Shown here in pieces: positions 44,808 through 54,479 of a DNA stretch of 64,000 nt (its first letter is position 1; each line of letters opens with the position of its first letter). Origin of the DNA: Euonymus europaeus (Eukaryota; Streptophyta; Magnoliopsida; Celastrales; Celastraceae). The position numbers and the translations under genes were made by a program. The notes beneath the pieces are model-generated. The model had not been told where the DNA came from. It saw only the letters and a program-made list of their open reading frames with translations, and ran no database searches. The stretch covers positions 6,448,001 through 6,512,000 of the forward strand of contig OY756964.1 of assembly GCA_963580455.1 (NCBI GenBank), read 5' to 3'.

Positions 44808-47244
44808 GGGCAAATTAGATAAAAGGACATAATCATGTTTAATTTTAGAAGGAGGTCCAATTCATTTAAAAAATTAAAAATAAGGACAAAATAATTAAAC
44901 TACCCAAACTATCCCTCTCATCCATTACATGTGCTCTTCATCTTCGACAATAAAAGCTCATCTTTCTAACATCTGATCGAAGTGAGACCACTTCCGTTGA
45001 AATTGTATCGTCGAGAGGAGTCCAACGACGACAGTCTCTCCTCAATCCGCCGCCGAAAAAGGCTGGATCGAGGTAAAACGTTCGAAACACATTTTGCCTC
45101 AATCTGGACGTTTCTGACATCGGATTGAAGCGATACTGGTGGCGTTGGATTCGTATCGGCCAAACGATTCCAACGCCACCAGTCTTACCTCTATCCAATG
45201 TCGGAAACAACTGCAGCAATGAAAAGAAGTTTTGGGGCGTCGTCGGAGCTTCGCGATGTCTTTCCTGCTACTATGGACCTCTGTTCTGGCTGTCATAGGT
45301 CGGCCTTGACTCCTCTTATAGTTGCGCTTCTTTTGAGACCAACGACGATCATTTTGGTGGTCGGACAAAAAAGTTAAGCTAAAAAATATGAAATCATAGT
45401 TTTAAAACTCTTTTTATCTGTATAACCTATATTTCTCTGTAGATCATTTATTTATCTTTAGAATCACTTTTTCTCTGTAAAATATATTTTTCTCTATACA
45501 ATATACCCAAAGCTCATATTCAATACTAAAACCCTATGTCCCAAAGTTCAGACATAAAAGGCAGGCCAAAAAATATGAAATCATAGTTTTCGTTCTACTG
45601 TTAGTGCATAACTTTTTTTCTCTTTATAACCTATATTTCTCTGTAAAATCTTTATTTCTCTACAGAACTCTTTTTCTTTATAGAATATATATTTCTCTAT
45701 AGAATCTTTATTTATCTTTAGAATCACTTTTTCTCTATACAATAGACCCAAAGCTCGAATTCAATACTAAAACCATATGTCTCAAGGTTCAGACATAAAA
45801 GTTAGGCCAAAAAATATGAAATCACAATTTTCTTTCTACTGCTAGTGCATAACTCATTTTCTCTTTATAACTTATATTTCTCTGTAGAACATTTATTTCT
45901 CTGTAGAACTATTTTTCTCTGTAGAACTTATATTTCTTTGTAGAACCTTTATTTATCTTTAGAATCACTTTATCTTCGTAAAATATCTTTTTTCTCTATA
46001 CAATAGACCCAAAGCTCGGATTCAATAATAAAGTTTTATGTCCCAAGTGATGAACTCAAGGTTCCGACATAAAAGTCAGGCCAAAAAATATGAAATCACA
46101 TTTTTTCATTCTACTATTAGTGCATAACTCTTGTTCTCTTTATAACCTATATTTCTCTGTAGAATCTTGATTTCTCTGTACAATTCTTTTTTCTATGTAA
46201 TTTTTTTCTCTATTCGACAAACCTAAAGCATAGATTCACTACTAAACCTTTATGACCCAAGTGATAAAACTCAAGGCTCGGATTCGTTCAACCCTAATGA
46301 ACTCAAGGAACGGATTCGCTACTAAAATATTAAATGTCACAAGTGCTAAACCCTAGGGTCCTAACTACTAAACCCTAACGGGCTCGGATACCCTAAACAC
46401 CGGGGTTCAAACTTCCAAAATTGGTTAGAACTATTTTTTTCTCTATTTGACAAATCAAAACTCAGATTCGCTATTAAAAACCTATGTCCCAAGTGATGAA
46501 CTATAAATTTCAGATTCACTAAATTCAACAAATTCTTACCATTGGAAGCACTTGAAGCAAGACCTGCATAATGTGCTAATAATATCATCATAAAATGTAC
46601 AGTGTTATTTTTCTCTGTAGAACCTTCGAAAATATTTTTTGACCAGGTAATCACTTTCCGATGATGGATTGAGGCGAGACCAGTGACATTGGAATTGTCT
46701 AACCAAGATGAATTTAAAGCCACTGGTCCCGTCTCGATCCGTTTCCAGAAACGGCCAGATTAAGGTAAAACACGTTTTGATTGGTGTCGACTATTTTGCC
46801 TTGATTTGGAAGTTTCCAATGTCGGATCTTGACAAGTCTAGTGGCGTTGGATTTGTCTCGACCTAACGATTCTAAGGTCACTAATTTCACCTCGATCTGA
46901 CACGAGAAACGATCGAATTGAGGTCAAATGTGTTATGAACGTTTTGCCTCGAATCGACAGTTTTCGATGTCTAATCTTGGCAAGGCCAATGTAGTTGGAT
47001 TCGTCTCGACCTCACGATTCCATTGCCACTGGCCTCTCCTAAATCCAAAGTCGGAAGCATCCGCAGTGAGAAAAATAAGTTTTCAATCATATTTAATTGA
47101 AATAACAATGACAAATCTGCAATTTTAAGGTTTGTCCTTAATTCAATAAATTTAAAAATCAGCTGGACCTTAACTAACAAAAAAAATTCAGCTATCATTT
47201 TACTCTTAAAAGTTAGTAAATTTGGACCTAAGCCTAATTTTCCC
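44808..47244. mobile_element. Mutator-like non-autonomous element, 2437 bp, exact 9-bp target duplication
   Basis: TTTTTTCTT occurs immediately before (44799-44807) and after (47245-47253). Ends read GGGCAAATTAG on the left and, inward from the right, GGGAAAATTAGG. Inside are two GC-richer blocks (44985-45200 and 46660-47060) built from alternating phrases like GTTGGATTCGTCTCGACC and CGATTCCAACGCCACTGG, and between them an array of TTCTCTGTAGAAC-type repeats. The frames read on the minus strand in the left block follow this repeat structure. No transposase is present. Confidence 0.85.
45376..46330. repeat. array with TTCTCTGTAGAAC motifs, four or more long units
   Basis: The anchor phrase CCAAAAAATATGAAATCA recurs at about 45376, 45564, 45805 and 46079, so units of about 190-275 bp are repeated. 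Each unit is filled with shorter repeats of ATATTTCTCTGTAGAA(C/T)-type, whose changing number explains the unit length differences. It forms the core of the Mutator-like element at 44808-47244. Confidence 0.78.
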
Positions 47245-47373
47245 TTTTTTCTTTTACTTTTTATTATGAATTTAATAATAAACTTAAAGAATATATTTGG
47301 TAATTAGTGACATGTGTAATTAATTTTATTAATAAAATAATAATAATTCACTGATTAAGAGGCAAAAAAAATA

Positions 47374-47638
47374 CTCCCTCCGTCCCATTTTAATTGTCAC
47401 TTATTCCTTTTTGGGATGTCCCAAAATACATGTCCATTTTAATTAATGGAAGCTATTTTTTCCCATTTTTTCCTTATTTACCCTTAACTTGAAAAGCTAA
47501 ATAATCTGCACATTAATTATAGTGTCAAAGTATTTGTCATTATAAATAGGGGTATAAACGTCAAATTGAAAGAGAATTAAATATTTTCTTAAACTGTGTG
47601 AAAAAGTAAAGGGGACAATTAAAATAGGACGAAGAGAG
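47374..47638. mobile_element. Stowaway (Tc1/mariner) MITE, 265 bp
   Basis: Classic CTCCCTCCGTCCCATTTTAA left terminus, right terminus AAAATAGGACGAAGAGAG, and TA on each side (47372-47373 and 47639-47640). These are the diagnostic ends and target of plant Stowaway elements, which are mobilised by mariner-like transposases. It is noncoding. Confidence 0.95.
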
Positions 47639-47759
47639 TATTAATTTTTTTTGGGGAATATGATTACCAAAATGAAGGTGTATAAACTTTAAACACCATT
47701 TCCCGTGGCTTTAGTGCGGGGTCCGTAACTAGAGCCTACTGCTATATAGATATTCTTAC

Positions 47760-48124
47760 ACTTACATGTGCCCTTCAAATATGCACATTAAATGTGTGTC
47801 TAAATATTTTGAAGTGGAGGATATTTTCAAAAAAACTTAAAAAATAATATTTATCTTTTAATTGGGTTTACAAATCCAACCATATATTTTTGTATAAAAC
47901 AAAATCAAATACAATCTAAAATGTTTATCAAATATTTTATTTTTTATACCCAATGGCTAGAATTATTATGCACTCTTCATGTTCAATTTAATTTTATTTA
48001 AAACAAAAATTATATCATTGGATTCGTAAAATCGATCATAACACAAATATTATTTTTCCAATTTTTTTTTTAATATTTTAGACCCCAATAAGTTAGATGC
48101 ACATTAAATGCACGTAAGAGAATT

Positions 48125-48125
<1 letters not shown>
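47760..48125. mobile_element. foldback MITE-like repeat
   Basis: TTACATGTGCCCTTCAAATA with GCACATTAAATGTG on the left and AGATGCACATTAAATGCACG with TAAGAGAATTCTT on the right form imperfect inverted ends. The centre has the same style of words (ATTGGATTCGTAAAATCGAT) as the ATATACCGTT family. A (TA)n run follows at 48127-48156. Confidence 0.5.
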
Positions 48126-48156
<31 letters not shown>

Positions 48157-48157
<1 letters not shown>

Positions 48158-48690
48158 CCAGATGCAAAAAAGAAATCATTCTTAGGGAAATAAATTAATG
48201 ATCAATGATAAGGACTTGTCTTTGCTTATCAATGCACAAAATGATACGTATCTTCCTTATCAAATTTCATGGTCTTGATAATTTGTACCATTAAATTTAT
48301 TCTGTCTATCTCTATCGGTCTATTATTATCATTGATGGTCAAGTTGAGAAAGAAATATTGAATAGATCTGCCAACTCTGCGTGCAAACATTGAATGATAC
48401 TTATTATTAAATAAGTTTGGTTGAGTCTATGTAGAAACCATATCATATATAAATATAAATAAATACTCATAAATTTTTACCGGATACCAATTAATTACTA
48501 GAGGCTTGCTAATATTCAAAAGCAGATTTTGCAATATCTTTGTCTAATTGGGAAAAAAAATATGAATTTTTTTTATTGAGTTGTGAGACATGGGCTTCAC
48601 CATAGGCAGATTCAGGCCAGGCTTTTGACTCATTAGTTGGAGTCCAAACAAGCCTGGGCCTGTATTTTCTGGGGTCCATATATATATATA
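48157..48690. other. AT-rich spacer with TA microsatellite
   Basis: No gene is seen. A (TA)n tract occupies about 48679-48700. GGCCAGGCTTTTGACTC and AAGCCTGGGCCTG (48618-48662) form a short inverted pair that may mark the start of the following element. Confidence 0.45.
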
Positions 48691-48701
48691 TATATATATT
48701 A

Positions 48702-51190
48702 ATTGTTATTTTTAAAAGTAATATGTTCGTGGTTTATAATAGTTTTAATTTTTGTTTAGAATTATGCTTATTAGTTTAGAATGAGGTTTTTTAGGTTTAG
48801 AACGATTATAATTTATGTTTAAAATTATATAGTTTCGTTTAGAATATTATTTATTTATGTTTATAACTAAATCATTTTGTTGTAAGTTGTTATATATTTT
48901 TTATAAATTTATTATAAGATTTAGAATGAATTTATTTTAGAAATGTGCATTTAATGTTATATATTATGTTTTAGAAGAATGCAATATAAGGTTTAGAATG
49001 AATCTATAACATGTTTAGAATAATTTTATGTTCAGTTTAGAATTATGTATTTACTGTTATATATGTTTTGAATTATATTTTCCATTAATTTAAATGTATT
49101 CAAGCTTACTTGAACCACAGGTGAACATTGTTTCATGACAACTCTAACCCTACAATTTGGGACAAATATAAGATAATTCTTAAATTTGTTGTTGAATCGG
49201 AGAAACATGTATCTTGGTCTACTATGGAACGAGTATACATTCTAGTAAAATTTAACGACGATCATTGGATAACTATTATGGTGGACATTAAGGGCAAGGA
49301 AATTATAGCATATGATTCTCTTAAGTGTCATATTAGAGAAACAAGTTTCAACACTCAAATGAAAGTATTTCAAACTATGATCATTCAGTTGTTGATGTGT
49401 ACTAAAATGTTAGAAGCAGACGAGGTCGACCTCTAGCCAGTTGAGAGGACATGAGATGTTTCTCAACAACAAGCGATGATTGTGATTGTAAGTTGGAGGA
49501 TAGAATGAGCTGCTGAGGTGCAGAACAATGTATTTTTATAATTGTTGAACCGTTTAGGTTTATCGTTTAGAATAGTTAAAATTATGTTTCGAACATTTTT
49601 TTTATGATTATAACATGTAATTAATTTGATTTAGAACACTATCATTTTGTGTTTAGAACTTTTATCTTATAGTTTTTTTTTTGATAAAATTTATCTTATA
49701 GTTTATAACAATTTCACTTAGTTAAAAGTTATTCTCAAATTGGGTTAAAGGCATAAAAGTATATGTCAACAAAAGTTTATTATATTTGTTTTGAACTGCT
49801 ATATTATAGTATAAAATAGTTCAATATAAAGTTTAGAATGAGTATAGAACTATGTAAGAATAATTTTAAGTTCAGTTTAGAATTTTATATTTATTGTTAT
49901 ATATGTTTTGAACTGTTATATTATGGTTTGTAATAATTCAATATAAGGTTTAAAATGAGTCTAAAACTGGTTTAAAATAATTTTTTGATCGATTTAAAAT
50001 TGTGTATTTACTATTACATATGGTTTAAACTATATTTTTCATTAATCTAACTTTAAGTTATTTATTCAAACATATTTGAACTACAAGTGGATTTTGTTCC
50101 TAATTAACTTCGATTCATGAAGCATCCTACCAAGGAATCACGTTTCAGCACTCAAATGAAAGTCTTTCAGATCATGATCCCTTAGTTGTTGATGCATGCA
50201 AGAATGTCAAGAGCATATTGGTTCAGACTATGATCCCACAGTTGTTCAAACATTATTTTTTATGATTATAACATGTTATTAATTTGGTTTAAAACAATAT
50301 CATTTTTTATTTAGAACTTTTATAATAATATAGTTTAGAACAATAGCATATTGATTTAAAACAAATTCGCTTAGTTATTAGTTATTCTCAAATAGCACTA
50401 AAGAAGTACATGTCAACAATTAAATAAGCAAGTTCAATTTATTTGGATAAATGAACAAAAAGAGTTTGTTATTGTCTGGTGAATTTGAATTGCGTCCATG
50501 CCTTTGTTTCATCAAATAGCAGTCCACAAATTTTCTAATTTCATTACCTATTTAGTAAGACAAATGAAATTTCAGTTGAGAATAGACAAAATACGGTTTA
50601 AAATAGACATATAAACGTTGAGAACATACCAAAAAACGGTTGGAAATATAAACAAAATGAAGTTTATAAAATCAAAATTATGGATTAAATTAGATGTGAT
50701 GGTTGAGAACAAAGGAAGCAACGGTTGAGACCAATTATATATCAGTTGGATGTAATGACGTTGGCTCTTTGTAGGTTTACCTATTATTTCTCCTGAATTT
50801 GGCAATGTTAATACCCATTAAGTAATCAATAATAAATATAATGAAACACTATTCTAAACATTAATAACGTTATTCTAACATTAATAATATTATTCTAAAC
50901 TAAAATAACATGATTTTATTCCAAAATAATTGTAATCTAATCAGAAGCAACATTATTCTAAACACCAATAACACTACTCTAAACTAAAAGTAATACTGTT
51001 CTAAACAAAAATAATACGGTTCCATACCAAAATAACTATAATATAATCAAAAGCAACACTATTCTAAGTAATAATAAAGTTATTCTAAACTAAAAGTAAT
51101 ACTATTTTAAATATAAATTAACACTATTCTAAATCGAAAAATATTTTATTAACACTGTTCTAAACATAAATTAACACTATTCCACTAAAT
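48702..51190. mobile_element. element with Ulp1-protease relic between inverted GTTTAGAAT arrays
   Basis: From 48760 to 50400 variants of GTTTAGAAT(A/G)A and GTTTAGAAC recur dozens of times in plus orientation. From 50820 to 51190 the complementary ATTCTAAAC-type phrases recur instead. Between them lies a Ulp1-like protease fragment (49128-49436). Mutator-like elements of the Kaonashi type and Arabidopsis FARE foldback elements are known to carry Ulp1-like genes, and FARE arms contain tandem repeats. That makes such a class the best guess. No MURA transposase is visible. Confidence 0.6.
49128..49436 (+). pseudogene. Ulp1-like (C48) cysteine protease fragment
   Basis: The 102-codon frame contains VYILVKFNDDHWITIMVDIK followed by KEIIAYDSL. 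This is the central part of Ulp1 peptidases with the catalytic His in the DHW motif and the following Asp in AYDSL. The catalytic Cys region is absent, and the frame ends at EADEVDL. A second, shorter decayed copy of its last part lies at about 50095-50220 (AGCACTCAAATGAAAGTCTT). It is a transposon-carried relic rather than a host SUMO protease gene. Confidence 0.7.
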
Positions 51191-51510
51191 TTTCAGCCAA
51201 ATTACATGGACACGTCAAATTTCAGAAGTCCAACACAATAAAGATATACTTAAAGATATAAGAAAAACAAGCACATTGGTTTTAAAAAAGGTAAGGGCTT
51301 GTTCTTTTTGACCTTTTGAGACTATTTGAGTTTTCAATTTTGAGAAAAATTTAAAACTTGTTCACTTGTGTGTTTTAAAAATATATTTTTAAAAACACAC
51401 AAAAATATAAAACATAAAATTAAAAATGTTATTTTTCACGTTTTGGGTGTTTTTCCTCAAAACACGAAACTTGTTGAAAAGATGGGATTTCCCATCGTTT
51501 ACAAGGATCC
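51191..51510. other. spacer, AT-rich
   Basis: Contains AAAACACACAAAAAT / ATTTTTAAAACACACAAG-type inverted words (51370-51410), perhaps a small decayed MITE. No gene is seen. Confidence 0.4.
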
Positions 51511-51516
51511 GGGATT

Positions 51517-51838
51517 GGACCCCTCCAGTGCATCAATTTGGGGTAGTAATTTTTTTTGAAAAAATCTGAAAAATGATAAACGTGTAGTGTACATTGTGAC
51601 GATCCTAACGATATATTTTTTGTTCAAAACAAAAATCAGAATGATCGTAAAAAATGTGTGACAATTCTAGATCGTTGGATCTAAAATCTGAACATTCAAT
51701 TTTAAATCGATATTATTCTGATTTTAGTTTTGAATAAAAAATATATCGTTAGAATTATTACAATGTACACTACATGTTTAACATTTTCTCGATTTTTTTT
51801 TCCAAAATTTTGTGGTGCCAACTTGGCTGGTCCAGTGA
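51517..51838. mobile_element. foldback MITE, ATATACCGTT family, third copy
   Basis: GGACCCCTCCAGTGCATCAA on the left and CAACTTGGCTGGTCCAGTG on the right are inverted-related. The arms contain GATATATTTTTTGTTCAAAAC against TTTTGAATAAAAAATATATC. The middle ATCGTTGGATCTAAAA is the loop. It is uninterrupted and useful as a template for the split copy at 42.2-44.2 kb. Confidence 0.75.
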
Positions 51839-51886
51839 CTTCCCTAATCCTATTTACGAACAACTTGTCCTCTAGGTATTCCTTGC

Positions 51887-53125
51887 GGGAAATTTATAAA
51901 AATGACCTCCTCGAAAATCAAAAATTTGGATATGATATGTTTTTTGAAAAACTAAATAAATAACATGTTTTTGCCTTTTCATGACTCAAATACCATTCGA
52001 TGGTCGAACACTTTGGTCGAGCATCATTTTATTATGTGATCAAGCTACCACTTTGGTCGGGCATAATTTTATTTTGTAGTCGAGCATTTTGTTGCAGTTA
52101 AATAAAAAAAGGTCTCAGGTAATTGCATGAGTGTTCTATCCATTCTCGGGCAATCGAAAAGATTTTGGAGACCAACAATTTCCTATGGATGGAATAAAGC
52201 GAGGATATTGACGTGAAAATAAAGGATAGTCTTAGAACACTAGAGAGGCTGCCTCCAAATTGGCTCGCTACCTCCAAATTGTTCTGAGTCAGCCTCTTTG
52301 GTGTTCTGAGGCCCCATCCTTTCCCTTCATGTTAAGTTTCATGTTTGATTTGATTCAATTCATAGAAAGTGTTGGTCTCCAAAAAAATTTCAATTCCTAG
52401 AAAACGGAAAGAATAAGACTCACTTAAATTACATGAACGTTTTTTTTTATCACATAAATAAAGAAACGTTCGATCGAATAAAAAAAGAAATGTTTGACCA
52501 GATCACCAAGTAAAATATATGCCCGACCAAACAAATAAATAAATGCTCGATCAGATCATCACGTAATACAAAATGCTCGACCACAGAAATGAAGAAATGC
52601 TTGGCCGAATTACCACGTGATACAAAATGCTCGACCAAATCACCACATACTACAAAAATGCCCAACCACATGAAACAAATACTTGACCAGATCACAAAAA
52701 CGACACTTTGACTAAATAACATAAGGAACCTTCTCTATTAACACACATGCATGCGAGGTTAGTGACCTTAATACAGACCCTCAGTACAGACGAAAGACGT
52801 TCTCTCTAGAGGTTTGTGGATGTTTCAATATTGTGAGTCCATCTCCTAGAGAATTTTCGTTTATATAACATGAGAATGAAGTTGAAGCATTGTTATTGAG
52901 AATGAAGTTGAAGCATTGTTATTGAGAATTGGAGAAATTCGAATAAGTTAATGAGAAGTGAGAAAAAAGTTATTGCAAATTTAGTTTAGTGGGAAAAAGA
53001 TGAAATGTCCTCTTTTCAGGATTATTTAATCTTTTGATGACAAAAACAGGTCATTTATTAAGTTTTTCAAAAAACAATCATATTCGGATTTTCGATTTTG
53101 GTCGAGATTATTTTTGCAAATCGAA
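51887..53125. mobile_element. foldback element with inverted GGTCGAGCAT arrays
   Basis: Ends match inversely for about 85 bp. The left ATATGTTTTTTGAAAAACTA and, inward from the right, TGATTGTTTTTTGAAAAACT are nearly identical around a shared core. The left arm then has TGGTCGAGCA(T) repeats (52010-52115), the right arm has TGCTCGACCA repeats (52455-52720), and a further inverted pair (GGAGACCAACA at 52166, TGTTGGTCTCC at 52370) closes the centre. Noncoding. The end GGGAAATTTATAAAAATGAC resembles Mutator-like termini. Confidence 0.72.
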
Positions 53126-53199
53126 AATGATAAGTATCCTTAAGATTAAGTATCCATAAGTGTCCTAAGTGAGTGAGGCTTATGATTTTGAATTTTTAA

Positions 53200-53360
53200 A
53201 TTTAAAAATAAAGTCAAATCTTGTGGTTATAATGGGTGCCACATGTATTTATGATGGATGGTTTAGAGATGCTTTTCTTAGAGATGTTTAGCACCACCAT
53301 TTCCAAATTGACATTTCCCTGTTCTTCTTTCCTCCTCTTTGTAAAATTGACTTAGTTGGC
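53200..53360. other. spacer
   Basis: A short stretch between two foldback elements. TGGGTGCCACATGTA and GTTTAGCACCACCA look like inverted ends of a small MITE, not certain. Confidence 0.3.
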
Positions 53361-53365
53361 AAGTC

Positions 53366-54475
53366 AAATTGGAGAAATAACTCAATTATAAATTTTCAAG
53401 AAAAATAACCTAATTCTCTCTTAAAATGACTAAAACACCCTTAACATTACAAAGTAGGTCATTCCCAACACTCAAACGCTCCATTTTGCTCAACTCACGC
53501 CCGAAAACTTCCTCACATACTGATCAAGGTTTTCCGACGGCGAAATGACTCCTCCGGCGACCATTTTTACGAGTCGATTCGATCATCTTTGTCTCAATAG
53601 CTTGCTTACTTATATTACAAGTTGAGCAAATTATTTTTTTTAGTCAAGCAAACTTTTACTTGGTTGAGCAAAAAAAAATTTGGTCGTGCAAACTTTTACT
53701 TGGTGGGGCAAATCTGTTTTCTGATTGAGCAAACTTTTTTTTTTTGGTCAAGCAAACTTTTACTTGATTGAGCAAATTTGTTTTGTGGTTGAACAAACTT
53801 TTTTATGATTGAGCGCACTTTTAATTGGTTGAGCAATTTTTTTTTGATGGAGCAGACTCTTACTTGGTTGAGCAAATCTGTTTGGAGGTTTAGCAAACTT
53901 TTTTTTTTTTGTGATTGAGTTAACTTTTAATTGATTGAGCAAATTTGTTTTGTGGTTGAACATACTTTTTTTTTGTGATCGAGTAAATTTTTACTTGGTT
54001 GTGCAAACTTTGTACTAAATTGAACATATTTTTAATTGGTTGACCAAACTTTTAACTTGGTCTAACATATTTTTAAAAATTTGCTCCACCACAAAATAAT
54101 TTTGTTCGACCAAATAAAAATTTGATCAATAACAAAATAACTTTGCTCGACCTAATCAAAATTTGCTCAATCACAAAACAACTTTGATCGACCAAATGAA
54201 AATAGGTTAAACCAAAACAAATATTTGCTCAATCATATAAATTAAATGCTTTATCAACTAAATATATTGTGAAGATTGAAAAACGAATTTTACTAGACTA
54301 GAGCGAAAAATGTTGATGAAAATGTTTCCTTTTGTTTTATTCTTCAAAAATAAGATATTTTGATTTTAAAATATTTAAATGAGATCATTTAACTGACTAT
54401 TTTAGACTATGTTAGGGACAACGTTATTTTTTGAATTTAACTTTTCAACTAGTCATTTTTACAAATTTTCCTCCT
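53366..54475. mobile_element. foldback element with inverted TTGGTTGAGCAAACTTTT arrays
   Basis: Left arm 53625-54060 holds about 15 units of roughly 22 bp, (T/A)TTGGTTGAGCAAACTTTT. Right arm 54075-54240 holds complementary units (TTTGCTCGACC, TTTGCTCAATCAC). Ends resemble each other inversely: GGAGAAATAACTC on the left, GGAGGAAAATTTGTAAAAAT inward from the right. A GC-richer piece at 53480-53590 could be captured host sequence. No protein is coded. The Lys/Leu-rich minus frames follow the array. Confidence 0.68.
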
Positions 54476-54479
54476 TTCT

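Larger units (their letters stand above)
44595..47735. mobile_element. outer foldback element (GGGAAATG ends) containing two later insertions
   Basis: The left arm TTGGGAAATGATATTTAAAC and, inward from the right, GGGAAATGGTGTTTAAAG mirror each other. Deeper inside, TCTTAATCAGTGAATTAC is on the left and its complement lies at 47345-47362. Subtracting the insertions at 44808-47244 and 47374-47638 leaves a small foldback MITE of about 440 bp. Exact outer limits are uncertain. Confidence 0.6.

Noticed and set aside
44938..45368. Arg/Ser-rich minus-strand frames as a gene
   Set aside because: They follow the inverted repeat blocks of the Mutator-like element and are not continued elsewhere.
49128..49436. 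Host SUMO protease gene
   Set aside because: It lacks the catalytic cysteine region, has no introns or partner exons, and sits between transposon arrays with a second partial copy nearby.
53625..54240. Short repeats with unequal spacers resembling a CRISPR array
   Set aside because: The units are degenerate, spacing is irregular, there is an inverted counterpart, and the context is a plant nuclear genome. It is a transposon arm array.
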